This document shows, piece by piece, positions 34,660-43,506 of a DNA stretch of 64,000 nucleotides. Each line of letters starts with the position of its first letter. The stretch's first letter is position 1. Location: assembly GCF_030733685.1 (NCBI RefSeq), contig NZ_JASHIM010000001.1:461018-525017 (forward strand), written 5' to 3'. Under the pieces are notes generated by a model, which did not search any database, was not told where the DNA came from, and was given only the letters and a program-made list of their open reading frames with translations. This DNA comes from Roseovarius sp. MMSF_3281. GTDB taxonomy: Bacteria; Pseudomonadota; Alphaproteobacteria; Rhodobacterales; Rhodobacteraceae. Both the position numbers and the translations under genes were made by a program.

Positions 34660-35460
34660 ATGATCCTAGTCATCGACGCGCTGAACCGGCATCGGTTTGG
34701 CTCCATTCTGGACGATATGTTCAAGTTGCGCGCGCGTGTTTTCAGGGACCGCATGGGATGGGACGTCAAAGTGCGCAATGGGCGCGAGATCGACCTTTTC
34801 GACGATCTCGACCCGGCTTACCTGGTGGCACTGGACGACGATTATAACGTCGTCGGATGCAACCGCATGCTTCAAACCACCGGTCCGCATATGCTGTCGG
34901 ACGTCTTTCAGGATATTCTCTGTGGTGAACCGCCCCTGCGAAGTGCCACGATCTGGGAGAACACCCGTTTTTGCATCGACACCGATCGCATCAAACGCAA
35001 AAACGATGGCCGCAGCGTGTCTTACACCGCCTGCGAACTGATGGCCGGCATCGCCGAATACGCTTACGAATCCGGCATTTCCGATGTGATTTCGGTGGTT
35101 GATCCCGCCATGGATCGCATCCTCAAGCGCAGTGATAACGCGCCTTGCGATTACATCGGGGAAACCGTGCAAATGGGCAAAACCAAGGCCCTCGCCGCCC
35201 TGAGCGATATCACCGAAGAACGGATCAATCGTATCCGCACCTTCGCCGGGATCACCGGGGATATCTTCGTTGACGAGGACACAGCCGCCCTTGCCATCGC
35301 CAATCGCGACAAGGCGGCGCCGCATATGTCGCCCGATCTACGCGAATACTGCGATCAACAAATCCTGGAGGCGCGCACCGAAAGCGAAAAAGCCGCGGCA
35401 CTGGCCCTGCAACGCACCCTGAGCAGCGCCTTCAGCACGGAACCAAACTGCGACGCCTGA
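34660..35460 (+). CDS. LuxI-type acyl-homoserine-lactone synthase
   Basis: 266 residues from the ATG behind GAGGAAG. All invariant LuxI residues are present: Arg24, Phe28 and Trp34 in 'KLRARVFRDRMGWDV', Asp45 and Asp48 in 'EIDLFDDLDP', Arg69 in 'VVGCNRMLQTTGPHML', Glu100 and Arg103 in 'IWENTRF'. It makes an acyl-homoserine lactone from SAM and acyl-ACP. The protein is about 50-60 residues longer than classic LuxI, with a C-terminal tail rich in Glu, Ala and Asp after residue 205. Paired with the LuxR gene upstream. Terminator at 35491. Confidence 0.96.
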   Translation: MILVIDALNRHRFGSILDDMFKLRARVFRDRMGWDVKVRNGREIDLFDDLDPAYLVALDDDYNVVGCNRMLQTTGPHMLSDVFQDILCGEPPLRSATIWENTRFCIDTDRIKRKNDGRSVSYTACELMAGIAEYAYESGISDVISVVDPAMDRILKRSDNAPCDYIGETVQMGKTKALAALSDITEERINRIRTFAGITGDIFVDEDTAALAIANRDKAAPHMSPDLREYCDQQILEARTESEKAAALALQRTLSSAFSTEPNCDA

Positions 35461-35490
35461 AAAGGCACCCCCCCATCATCGCAGTTTGCA

Positions 35491-35520
35491 AAAAGGGCCG
35501 CTCATTAAGCGGCCCTTTTC
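35491..35520. terminator. bidirectional terminator between luxI and tig
   Basis: Stem AAAAGGGCCGC / GCGGCCCTTTT (35491-35501 with 35509-35519), loop of 7. Symmetric A/T runs serve both convergent genes. Confidence 0.9.
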
Positions 35521-35542
35521 ATATCAGTAATGCCGGGAAGGC

Positions 35543-36874
35543 TTACTCGTCTTCCATCTCCTCGATGGCTTTTTCCAGCTCGTCCTTCGAGACCTCTTTC
35601 TCGGTCACATCGGCAAGCTCGGCCACGTAATCGATCACCTTGTCCTCGAAGATCGGCGCGCGCAGCTGCTGACGCATCTGCGGATTGTTCTGCACGAACT
35701 CGAAGAACTGGCGTTCCTGCCCGGGGTATTGACGCGCCTGCTCCATGACCGCCTGGGTCATTTCCGCATCGGTCACCTCGACCTCGGCCTTCTGGCCCAA
35801 CTCGGCCAGAAGCAGGCCAAGACGCACGCGGCGCTCGGCCAGCGTGGTGTGCTCTTCGGTGGCTTCGATCTCGGGGTGATCGTGGCCCTCGACCTCGGGG
35901 TTCTCTTCGTGCCAAATCTGGTGGGCAATCTGCTTGGCCTCGGCCTCCACCATGCTCGGCGGCAACTCGAAGCTGACCATCTTGTCCAGTTCGTCCAGCA
36001 TGCCACGCTTCATCACCGCGCGCGCGGCCCCGGCGTACTCCGATTCAAGACGCTCGCGGATCTGCCCCTTCAGGTCATCAAGGCTTTCGGCACCGTACTT
36101 GGTGGCCAACTCGTCGTTGATCTCGGCGGCAACCGGCTCTTTGACTTCCTTGACGGTGCATTCGAAAACCGCGTCTTTCCCGGCCAGATGCTCGGCCCCG
36201 TATTCCTCGGGGAAGGTCACCTTGACCTCGGTTTCGTCACCGACCTTCACGCCAACCAGCTGCTCCTCGAACCCGGGGATAAAGCTGTTGGACCCAAGGG
36301 TCAGCGGGTAATCCTCGGCCGAGCCCCCTTCAAAGGCCTCGCCATCCACCTTGCCGACAAAGTCGATCACGACCTGATCGCCGTCTTTCGACTTGGTGCC
36401 TTTCTTGCGATCCTTGAAGTCCTGCGCGCTCTCGGCCAGATTGCCAAGCGCCTCGTCAACCGCCGCGTCGTCGGGCTTCACAACCATCTTCTCCAGTTTC
36501 AGAGATTTCAGGTCCACCTCGGGGATCTCGGGCAGTGCCTCATAGGTCATTTCGACCTCGACATCGTCGCCCTCTTGCCAATTCTCATTGGTCATCTTCA
36601 CCGCGGGTTCCGCCGCCGGGCGCTCGCCGCTGTCCTCGAAGTGCTTCGACATCGCACCATCAACGGCTTCCTGCATGGCCTCGCCCAGAACACGCTGGCC
36701 GAACTGCTTTTTCAAAAGCGGCAGCGGCACCTTGCCCTTGCGGAAACCCTTCATTTCGATGTCAGGCTGAGCATCCTTCAGCTTGTCCATCACCTTGTCG
36801 TCAAGCTCCTGCGCGGTCAGAAGCAATTTGTATCCGCGTTTCAGCCCTTCGTTCAGGGTCTCGGTGACCTGCAT
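35543..36874 (-). CDS. tig: trigger factor
   Basis: 443 residues. The N-terminal ribosome-binding domain contains '[17 protein letters not shown]' (about 42-58), the trigger-factor signature. The FKBP-type prolyl isomerase domain (about 150-240) has '[20 protein letters not shown]' and '[17 protein letters not shown]'. The C-terminal chaperone arms follow, and the tail is acidic ('[12 protein letters not shown]'). Works at the ribosome exit tunnel on nascent chains. The usual clpP-clpX neighbours are absent; upstream is a 639-bp intergenic region. Confidence 0.97.
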   Translation of the reverse strand: MQVTETLNEGLKRGYKLLLTAQELDDKVMDKLKDAQPDIEMKGFRKGKVPLPLLKKQFGQRVLGEAMQEAVDGAMSKHFEDSGERPAAEPAVKMTNENWQEGDDVEVEMTYEALPEIPEVDLKSLKLEKMVVKPDDAAVDEALGNLAESAQDFKDRKKGTKSKDGDQVVIDFVGKVDGEAFEGGSAEDYPLTLGSNSFIPGFEEQLVGVKVGDETEVKVTFPEEYGAEHLAGKDAVFECTVKEVKEPVAAEINDELATKYGAESLDDLKGQIRERLESEYAGAARAVMKRGMLDELDKMVSFELPPSMVEAEAKQIAHQIWHEENPEVEGHDHPEIEATEEHTTLAERRVRLGLLLAELGQKAEVEVTDAEMTQAVMEQARQYPGQERQFFEFVQNNPQMRQQLRAPIFEDKVIDYVAELADVTEKEVSKDELEKAIEEMEDE

Positions 36875-36989
36875 TGTCGTCCTCTCATATGCATCGGGCC
36901 GCGGAGGCGTCCGCGGCGGTCAAAATCAAGCGCCCTTCTAGGGATCACAAGGCAAGGGCGCAAGCAGAGTCTTGGGGCGCAGCACAAAG

Positions 36990-37009
36990 CCGCGCCAAAG
37001 CCGACGCGC
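36990..37009 (+). repeat. 20-bp repeat unit CCGCGCCAAAGCCGACGCGC
   Basis: Identical to 55962-55981 and, inverted, to 56083-56102. Here it precedes the structured element at 37045-37215; at 56 kb the two copies form the ends of the corresponding element. Confidence 0.8.
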
Positions 37010-37044
37010 GCGGTGGCGATCGGAACGCTATGAGCGGGTGCGCA

Positions 37045-37215
37045 TAGCCGCGCCATCGGCGGGCCGCGGCACGGCGAACTGGTCTAGGGGCTATAGCGCT
37101 TTATCCAAGAAACTGGCGCGTAACAGAAAGGCGGCGTAGCTACCTTAACCCAATCGCCGGGCCGGTCGGGCGGCCCGGCGATGGCGCGGCGGCGCTCCGC
37201 GCCTCGATTCCGCGC
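37045..37215. repeat. structured intergenic element, copy P
   Basis: Shares blocks in the same order with 47146-47338: 'TAGCCGCGC' + 'ATCGGCGGGCCG' at the left, CTTTATCC then ACTGGCGCGT in the middle, CCAATCGCCG, and GCGCGGCGGCGC with GATTCCGCGC at the right. It contains the perfect hairpin ATCGCCGGGCCG / CGGCCCGGCGAT (37153-37164 with 37171-37182). Third copy at 55961-56128. The identity is from direct reading; boundaries are approximate. Confidence 0.65.
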
Positions 37216-37394
37216 CCTCGCTTCAACCGAAACCGCGTCCAACCACGCCGGGGCCTCGTACTGAAAACAAACGATAAAACCCACCGCGCGGTGTGCTAAT
37301 TTCGGGGTATCGGGGAAAATACCGCCGCGATACAGACAGGTATTTTCTTTTTTCCCAAGGGGTTTCATTGCGACTCGAGGGATTGGTTAACAAC

Positions 37395-37427
37395 ACCCCC
37401 GCCCCGGGCCAGACCCGGGGCCTCACA
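37395..37427. repeat. REP-like palindrome, copy 2
   Basis: Arms CCCCGGG / CCCGGGG (37402-37408 with 37414-37420) around CCAGA, flanked by CCCCG and CCTCACA as in the copy at 22088-22120. Confidence 0.65.
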
Positions 37428-37491
37428 GCCATGCCCGCTCTCGGCATTTCTGCGAAACGCCTGCCGCTATTTTCTGGGTGGAACCGTGGTT

Positions 37492-37512
37492 CAGCAATTC
37501 TTCGAATTGCTG
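37492..37512 (-). terminator. hairpin directly downstream of tRNA-Leu
   Basis: Perfect inverted repeat CAGCAATTC-TTC-GAATTGCTG, one base beyond the tRNA 3' CCA. It lacks a long U-run on the minus strand, so it could be a processing or termination signal. Confidence 0.55.
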
Positions 37513-37513
37513 T

Positions 37514-37598
37514 TGGTGCGGGTGGGGAGACTCGAACTCCCACACCTTGCGGCGCCAGAACCTAAATCTGGTGCGTCTACCAATTCCGCCACACCCGC
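37514..37598 (-). tRNA. tRNA-Leu (anticodon UAG)
   Basis: 85 nt including encoded CCA. Acceptor stem GCGGGTG / CACCCGC with discriminator A. D-arm TGGCGGAATTGGTAGAC, anticodon stem CCAGA / TCTGG with loop TTTAGGT, giving anticodon TAG. A long class II variable arm ('GCGCCGCAAGGTGT') and T-loop GTTCGAGTC follow. Reads CUN leucine codons, chiefly CUA/CUG. Confidence 0.97.
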
Positions 37599-37751
37599 AC
37601 TGACAAAAGCCTTTAGCAAAGCCGCAAATCGGATGCGAGTGGAAAATTCACATAAGAATAAGAACCATTAGGCACAAAAAAGGCGCGACACGGGCACATT
37701 TTTGCCTTAAACTAAATACAACCTGAGGCAGAAAAAACAGCGAGACACGCC

Positions 37752-38288
37752 ATGAAACCGAAAACGGTCGGGCGGGACAACAGCGCAAGTGGCGCGACCA
37801 CGCCCGCATTCTCCTATGGCCTGATGGCCAATTCCATCATCCTCACGCTCGATGGTGAAAAACCTGTTGCCGACCTTCGGGATGGCGACCGTATCGTCAC
37901 CCGCGATGCCGGAATGGCCGTGTTGCGCGGGGTCACCTGCCGCAAGATCACCTGCGAAACCGTTGCAATCAAAGCAGGCTCCTTGGGTCACACCCGCCCC
38001 GACAGCGACGTGACCCTGCCCGCCGGTCACCCGATCCTGATCCGCGACTGGCGCGCCCAGGCGCTTTTTAACGCGCGGCAGGCCGTGGTTCGCGCCGACC
38101 GCCTGATCGACGATGAGTTCATCACCGCCGCGGGCCGCCAAACCCTGACGGCTTATGACCTGCGCTTCGACCGGCCCCATATCCTTTATGTCGATGGCCT
38201 CGAAGTTGCCAGCGAAGGCCAGAGGCCAAGCTCGATAACACCGTCTGATCCGCCCTCCAGAAAGACGGAAAACGCCCCGCTGGCCTAA
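37752..38288 (+). CDS. Hint-domain protein lacking the catalytic cysteine
   Basis: 178 residues. A Hint_2-like domain (about 22-140): 'IILTLDGEKPVADLRDGDRIVTRDAG', 'VAIKAGSLGHTRPDSDVTLP', 'AGHPILIRDW', 'DRLIDDEF' and 'LTAYDLRFDRPHILYVDGLEVASE' in order. Family members usually start with a Cys ('CFTPGT'); here the position is in 'SYGLMANSIIL', without Cys. The later His ('AGHPIL') is kept. Self-cleavage is therefore unlikely. Such small Hint proteins are frequent in Rhodobacterales with unknown role. No signal peptide. A second one lies at 59790. Confidence 0.82.
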   Translation: MKPKTVGRDNSASGATTPAFSYGLMANSIILTLDGEKPVADLRDGDRIVTRDAGMAVLRGVTCRKITCETVAIKAGSLGHTRPDSDVTLPAGHPILIRDWRAQALFNARQAVVRADRLIDDEFITAAGRQTLTAYDLRFDRPHILYVDGLEVASEGQRPSSITPSDPPSRKTENAPLA

Positions 38289-38308
38289 AGTCCGCGGGGC
38301 GCGTCACA

Positions 38309-39847
38309 TCACAGCCCCAGCTTCCTGAAAACCTTGGGCAATTCCTCGGGCAGATCCTCTGCAATCAGCCCCGGCCCGAAGCTGCGCGCGGCCTCCACAT
38401 GCAACCATGCGGCCGCTTCCGCCGCCTGCATCGGTGAAAACCCCCGGGCCATGAGCCCGGTGATGAACCCGGCCAACACATCCCCCGATCCGGCCGTGGC
38501 CAGCCACGGCGCGGCCCGGTCATACTGCGCCGAATTGATGCTGCACCGCCCATCGGGCGCGGCAATCACCGTATCCGCCCCCTTGAACAACACGGTACAG
38601 CCCGCCCGCTGCGCCGCGTCCCGCGTGGCGTCCACCTTGGAATAAGCCGGGCCTTCGGCGGGCACCGCGTTCAGCTTTTCGGCAATATCCGGGAAAAGCC
38701 GCGCGAACTCCCCCGCATGAGGCGTCAGCACGCATTTGCCATGCAGCATCGCGAACAAAGCCTTTGGATCGTCCTGAAACGCGGTCAGCGCATCGGCATC
38801 CAAGACAACGCCGGGGCCATGCCCGGCACACAGGGCAACCGGCACCAAGTCCCGCGCGCGTTCGCCCCCAAGGCCCGGCCCGAGACATAGCGCATTAAGC
38901 CGGTCGTCCTCCAACACCTCGGCCAGCCCTGCACCACTATCCACCCGTCGCAACATCAAGGCGGTGATCTGGCCGGCCACCTCCATCTGCGCCGCCCCCG
39001 GCACCCCCAGCGTCACAAGCCCTGCCCCGATCCGCAGCGCCCCACGCGCCGCCAATCGCGCCGCGCCGGTTTTACCGGCACCACCGGAAAGGATCAGAGC
39101 GTGACCATGGGAATACTTGTGCAACACGGCGGCCTTGCCCAAACCCATGCCCGACATGCCATCGGCCAACCGCACCACGCTCTCGATATCGGGGCGGCCT
39201 TCAAGCCCGATAGTCCTGACCCTCAGCCTGCCCGCCTGCTGCGCCCCGCGCGACAGGTAATGCCCCGGCTTGGCGGAATGGAAACTCACAGTCAGGTCGG
39301 CACTCGCATATGTGCCAAGGGTGCGGCCACTATCCGCACAAAGGCCCGAAGATATGTCCACCGCCACGGTTCGCACGTCTTTCAATGCACGAAAACTGTC
39401 GAATGTACTCAGGACCTGTGCAAGCCCCCCCTCCACCGGTCGGGTCAGCCCGGTCCCGAACACCGCGTCAACGATCAGGTCCGGTTGCTGCGCATCGCCT
39501 ATCGCTGAAACCGGGTCGGCCACCTTCCCCATCGCGCACCACCGCTGGTAATTGGCCTTGGCATCCGGCGGCAGCTTCGCAGGGTCGCCATAAAGGAACA
39601 CTTCAACCTCCCAGCCCCAGTCCTTCAACACCCGCGCAACAACGAACCCATCCCCCCCATTGTTGCCGGGCCCGCACAAAACCAATGCGCGATGCGGCGC
39701 GCGGGCCAGTTCCGGCCATTCCTCGAAGACCACCTCGACCACGCCGCGCCCGGCGCGCTCCATCAGTTCCAGCCCGGTCACCTGCCCCGACTCGATGGCC
39801 GCCCGCTCAGTCGCCCGCATCTGCGCCGAGGTCAGCAATTCGGTCAT
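38309..39847 (-). CDS. nnr: bifunctional NAD(P)HX epimerase/dehydratase
   Basis: 512 residues. The N-terminal YjeF epimerase domain (about 1-215) has 'MTELLTSAQMRATERAAIES', 'VLCGPGNNGGDGFVVARVL' and 'VDAVFGTGLTRPV'. The C-terminal ADP-dependent dehydratase (about 225-512) has 'LILSGGAGKTGAARLAARG', 'VLTPHAGEFARLF' and the 'ATAGSGDVLAGFITGLMARG' motif. It repairs hydrated NADH/NADPH: the epimerase interconverts R and S forms, the dehydratase restores the cofactor. Divergent from glnB, whose promoter region lies 39848-40022. Confidence 0.96.
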   Translation of the reverse strand: MTELLTSAQMRATERAAIESGQVTGLELMERAGRGVVEVVFEEWPELARAPHRALVLCGPGNNGGDGFVVARVLKDWGWEVEVFLYGDPAKLPPDAKANYQRWCAMGKVADPVSAIGDAQQPDLIVDAVFGTGLTRPVEGGLAQVLSTFDSFRALKDVRTVAVDISSGLCADSGRTLGTYASADLTVSFHSAKPGHYLSRGAQQAGRLRVRTIGLEGRPDIESVVRLADGMSGMGLGKAAVLHKYSHGHALILSGGAGKTGAARLAARGALRIGAGLVTLGVPGAAQMEVAGQITALMLRRVDSGAGLAEVLEDDRLNALCLGPGLGGERARDLVPVALCAGHGPGVVLDADALTAFQDDPKALFAMLHGKCVLTPHAGEFARLFPDIAEKLNAVPAEGPAYSKVDATRDAAQRAGCTVLFKGADTVIAAPDGRCSINSAQYDRAAPWLATAGSGDVLAGFITGLMARGFSPMQAAEAAAWLHVEAARSFGPGLIAEDLPEELPKVFRKLGL

Positions 39848-39871
39848 TTTTACACCTTTCGAGATTCAATT

Positions 39872-39886
39872 CCGCACATTGTGCGG
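39872..39886. promoter_or_regulatory. palindrome upstream of glnB
   Basis: CCGCAC-ATT-GTGCGG, perfect 6-bp arms, about 137 bp before glnB and 25 bp from the nnr start. The GCAC/GTGC arms recall NtrC sites, but the spacer (3) is shorter than usual. Confidence 0.35.
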
Positions 39887-39899
39887 GCGTTTTGCTTAA

Positions 39900-40361
<462 letters not shown>

Positions 40362-40402
40362 ACCCACCTGCACTGACCCCAAGCAAACGAAGGGATATAG
40401 AC

Positions 40403-41809
40403 ATGAGCGCACAGGACCTGCTCAAGACCATCAAGGACGAAGACGTCGAATACGTCGACATCCGCTTCACCGACACCCGCGGTAAGCTGCAACACGTGAC
40501 CATCATCGTCGATGAAGTCGATGAAGACTTCCTCGAAGAAGGCTTCATGTTCGACGGCTCCTCGATCGCCGGCTGGAAAAGCATCGAAGCCTCGGACATG
40601 AAACTCATGCCCGACACCGAAAGCGCCTATATCGACCCCTTCTATGCCGAGAAAACCCTCTGCGTGCATTGCTCGATTGTCGAACCCGACACCGGCGAAC
40701 CCTACAACCGCGACCCGCGCGGCACCGCCGAAAAGGCCGAGGCCTACCTGAAAGCCTCGGGCATCGGCGATGTGGCCTACATGGGCCCCGAAGCGGAATT
40801 CTTCCTGTTTGACGACGTGCGCTTCTCGAACACCATCAACAAGGTTTCCTACGAGGTCGACGCGATGGACGCCTCCTGGAACTCCGACACCGAGTACGAG
40901 ATGGGCAACATGGGCCACCGCCCCGGCGTCAAGGGCGGCTATTTCCCGGTCAACCCGATCGACGATGCCCAGGACATCCGCTCGGAAATGCTTTCGACCA
41001 TGAAGCGCCTTGGCATGAAGGTCGACAAGCACCACCACGAAGTGGCCTCCTGCCAGCACGAACTTGGCCTGATCTTCGACACCCTGACCAAACAGGCCGA
41101 CGAACTTCAGAAATACAAATACGTCATCCACAACGTGGCCGCCGCCTACGGCAAATCCGCCACCTTCATGCCCAAGCCGATCTATGGCGACAACGGCACC
41201 GGGATGCACGTCAACATGTCGATCTGGAAAGACGGCAAGCCGCTCTTCGCAGGCGACAAATACGCCGATCTGAGCCAAGAGGCCTTGTATTTCATCGGCG
41301 GTGTCCTGAAGCACGCGAAAACGCTCAATGCCTTCACCAACCCCTCGACCAACAGCTACAAGCGCCTGATCCCGGGCTTCGAGGCCCCGGTTCTGCGCGC
41401 CTACTCGGCACGCAACCGCTCGGGCTGTGTCCGTATTCCCTGGACCGAGTCGCCCAAGGCCAAGCGCGTCGAGGCCCGCTTCCCCGATCCCTCGGCAAAC
41501 CCCTACCTTTGCTTTGCTGCCCTGCTGATGGCCGGCCTTGACGGCATCAAGAACAAGATCGACCCGGGCGAGGCAATGGACAAGAACCTCTACGATCTGC
41601 CCGCCGAGGAACTCGAAGGCATCCCGACCGTCTGTGGCTCGCTGCGCGAAGCCATGGAGGCGCTGGCCGCCGACCACGACTTCCTGCTGGCCGGTGACGT
41701 CTTCACCAAGGACCAGATCGAAGGCTACATCGACCTCAAGATGGAAGAGATCGAAACCTACGAACACACGCCGCACCCGGTTGAGTTCGGCATGTACTAC
41801 AGCTGCTAA
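40403..41809 (+). CDS. glnA: glutamine synthetase type I
   Basis: 468 residues. N-terminal beta-grasp region '[19 protein letters not shown]', '[17 protein letters not shown]', catalytic metal ligands in '[14 protein letters not shown]', ATP site '[20 protein letters not shown]', '[11 protein letters not shown]', and the adenylylation Tyr397 in '[12 protein letters not shown]'. It forms glutamine from glutamate and ammonia as a dodecamer. Regulated by PII-driven adenylylation. AAGGGA precedes the ATG; terminator downstream. Confidence 0.99.
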   Translation: MSAQDLLKTIKDEDVEYVDIRFTDTRGKLQHVTIIVDEVDEDFLEEGFMFDGSSIAGWKSIEASDMKLMPDTESAYIDPFYAEKTLCVHCSIVEPDTGEPYNRDPRGTAEKAEAYLKASGIGDVAYMGPEAEFFLFDDVRFSNTINKVSYEVDAMDASWNSDTEYEMGNMGHRPGVKGGYFPVNPIDDAQDIRSEMLSTMKRLGMKVDKHHHEVASCQHELGLIFDTLTKQADELQKYKYVIHNVAAAYGKSATFMPKPIYGDNGTGMHVNMSIWKDGKPLFAGDKYADLSQEALYFIGGVLKHAKTLNAFTNPSTNSYKRLIPGFEAPVLRAYSARNRSGCVRIPWTESPKAKRVEARFPDPSANPYLCFAALLMAGLDGIKNKIDPGEAMDKNLYDLPAEELEGIPTVCGSLREAMEALAADHDFLLAGDVFTKDQIEGYIDLKMEEIETYEHTPHPVEFGMYYSC

Positions 41810-41832
41810 GACAGCGTTGGACAGTGAATGCG

Positions 41833-41862
41833 AAAAGGGCGCCTTGCGGGGCGCCCTTTTTT
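41833..41862 (+). terminator. terminator of glnB-glnA
   Basis: Stem AAAAGGGCGCC / GGCGCCCTTTT (41833-41843 with 41850-41860), loop of 6, then TT. Confidence 0.92.
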
Positions 41863-41931
41863 CATTTGGCGTATACAGGGCCTTCTGGATACACTCGATG
41901 CCATAATGTTCATTGACCCGGAGTCATTTTC

Positions 41932-42726
41932 ATGCGCCGCCTTGCCCTGCTCACCGCCGCCCTCGCCGCCTTTTCAACCCCCACCCTTGCCGCGCCCTGC
42001 GGCAATACCGGCAACGGGTTCGGCCAATGGAAAGCCGCCTTCGCCGCCGAGGCACAGCGCGCAGGTGTCGGCGGGCGCGGGCTTCAGGCACTGGCCAATG
42101 CGCAATATGCCTCGCGCACCATCGCCGCCGACCGCAACCAGAAAAGCTTTCGCTACTCCTTGGATAAGTTCATGCAAATCCGCGGCTCGGCCACCATCGT
42201 GGCACAGGGCCGCAAGCGGCTGGCGCGTGATCGCAATTTCTACAACGCGCTGGAACAACGCTATGGCGTGCCCGCCGGCGTCATCATCGCCATCCACGGC
42301 ATGGAAACCGGCTTTGGCCGCTTCATGGGCGACAGTGCGGTCGTCTCGGCCATCACCACGCTGGCCTATGATTGCCGCCGCTCCGATTTCTTCACCCCCC
42401 ATGCCATCGGCGCGCTGAAACTGGTGGATCGCGGGGCCATAACCGGCACCACCAAGGGGGCAAAACACGGCGAACTTGGCCATACCCAGTTCCTGCCCGG
42501 CAATGCGCTGAAGTACGGTGTCGACGTCAACGGCGACGGGCGCGTCGATTTCTACAATCAGGCCGATGCACTGGCCTCAACCGCCAACTTCCTGCGCCAG
42601 AAAGGCTGGCGTCCCGGCGCGGGCTTCCAGGAAGGCCAGCCCAATTTCAACGTCATCAAGCAATGGAACGCGGCCGGCGTCTATCAAAAGGCCATCGCCA
42701 TCATGGCCGCCCAGATCCAAGGCTAG
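41932..42726 (+). CDS. lytic murein transglycosylase (MltB/SLT_2 type)
   Basis: 264 residues. A signal peptide (about 1-20, 'LALLTAALAAFSTPTLA') is followed by the SLT_2 domain: catalytic Glu125 in 'GVIIAIHGMETGFGRFMG', 'VVSAITTLAYDCRRSDFF', and 'GELGHTQFLPGNALKYGVD', 'FYNQADALASTANFLRQKGW'. It cleaves peptidoglycan glycan strands in the periplasm with formation of 1,6-anhydro ends. No lipobox cysteine follows the signal peptide, so it is soluble rather than a lipoprotein. Cysteines in 'APCGN' and 'YDCRR' could pair. Confidence 0.92.
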   Translation: MRRLALLTAALAAFSTPTLAAPCGNTGNGFGQWKAAFAAEAQRAGVGGRGLQALANAQYASRTIAADRNQKSFRYSLDKFMQIRGSATIVAQGRKRLARDRNFYNALEQRYGVPAGVIIAIHGMETGFGRFMGDSAVVSAITTLAYDCRRSDFFTPHAIGALKLVDRGAITGTTKGAKHGELGHTQFLPGNALKYGVDVNGDGRVDFYNQADALASTANFLRQKGWRPGAGFQEGQPNFNVIKQWNAAGVYQKAIAIMAAQIQG

Positions 42727-42735
42727 CCCGCCCCC

Positions 42736-42764
42736 TTGACAGGTCCGGCCCGCGCTCCTATCTG
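42736..42764 (+). promoter_or_regulatory. sigma-70-type promoter for the gene at 42907
   Basis: TTGACA (42736-42741), 17-bp spacer, TATCTG (42759-42764). A near-ideal housekeeping promoter. It implies a leader of about 135 nt before the start codon at 42907. Confidence 0.6.
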
Positions 42765-42875
42765 CCGTTCTCGGGCGCAGGCCCCCGCCGTCCGCAGGCC
42801 CAAGGCCATGGTGAAGCCCTGCATTTGATACCCCTCTCTGACCCAACGGTCACGAGCGGCGGCAACGCGGACCCC

Positions 42876-42890
42876 GTCACCCCAAGTGAC
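42876..42890 (+). promoter_or_regulatory. hairpin in leader, next to the ribosome site
   Basis: GTCAC-CCCAA-GTGAC ends 1-2 bp before the AAGGGA ribosome site of the gene at 42907. Folding could modulate access to that site. Confidence 0.3.
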
Positions 42891-42906
42891 CAAGGGAACC
42901 AGATCC

Positions 42907-43338
42907 ATGACACAGACGACCCCCGCCGTTTCGGCGATGAAACAACAGGCTCGCCGCCTGCGCGCCGCGCTGCAAGACAGCGGAACGCGCCTCACGCATT
43001 CCGCGGCGCTTGAAACCGTGGCCCGGCAATACGGCCACCGTGACTGGAACACGGCAAAGGCCGCCGCCTGCTGGGAAAACCCGCCCCGCTGGCAAGTTGG
43101 GCAAGCCGTGCGCGGCCGCTACCTCAACCAACCCTTCACCGGCCGCGTAAAAGCGGCCAGCGAAGCAACCGGCGGCTTCTGGCGTTTGACGCTGCAATTC
43201 GACGCGCCGGTGGACGTGGTCACCTCGCCGCATTTTTCGAACCTGCGCAGCCAGGTGCGCTGCGTGATAAATGCCAAGGGCACCACCACCCAGAAGACCT
43301 CGGATGGCACCCCCCATCTTAGTCTTTTCGCGGCGTAA
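42907..43338 (+). CDS. glyoxalase-related (Glyoxalase_8-like) small protein
   Basis: 143 residues from the ATG behind AAGGGA. The N-terminal 60 residues ('MKQQARRLRAALQDSGTRLT', 'HSAALETVARQYGHRDWNTA') match the short helical domain named glyoxalase-related in many alphaproteobacteria. The second half is a small beta-rich domain ('GQAVRGRYLNQPFTGRVKAA', 'FWRLTLQFDAPVDVV', 'SNLRSQVRCVINAKG'). No metal-binding glyoxalase motif is visible; function unknown. It has its own strong promoter, a 135-nt leader and a hairpin downstream. Confidence 0.75.
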   Translation: MTQTTPAVSAMKQQARRLRAALQDSGTRLTHSAALETVARQYGHRDWNTAKAAACWENPPRWQVGQAVRGRYLNQPFTGRVKAASEATGGFWRLTLQFDAPVDVVTSPHFSNLRSQVRCVINAKGTTTQKTSDGTPHLSLFAA

Positions 43339-43344
43339 AACATC

Positions 43345-43375
43345 GTCCGGCACCCTGTAACAGCGGGTGCCGGAC
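43345..43375 (+). terminator. hairpin after the glyoxalase-related gene
   Basis: Perfect 11-bp stem GTCCGGCACCC / GGGTGCCGGAC with a 9-base loop, 6 bp after the stop. No U-run follows, so the efficiency as a terminator is uncertain. Confidence 0.55.
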
Positions 43376-43506
43376 AACGGTTTGCCCGCCAAGGCGCGTC
43401 ACAACCAAAACACGAATTATTCCCAAACTTCCTTGTCCGTGACACAAACCGGCCAAACTTCTCCGCTTTATATGGCGTGAATGAAAAAAACCACGCGAGC
43501 AGAGTT

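Larger units (their letters stand above)
36875..37513. other. 639-bp intergenic region between tig and tRNA-Leu
   Basis: No convincing gene. Contents in order: the tig promoter region; a 20-bp repeat unit (36990-37009); a structured element shared with 47146-47338 and 55961-56128 (37045-37215) that contains a perfect 12-bp hairpin; a REP-like palindrome (37395-37427); and a hairpin next to the tRNA gene (37492-37512). Confidence 0.6.

Noticed and set aside
37084..37368. Minus-strand frame of 94 codons in the tig-tRNA gap
   Set aside because: Overlaps repeat element P; codon bias and ribosome site absent.
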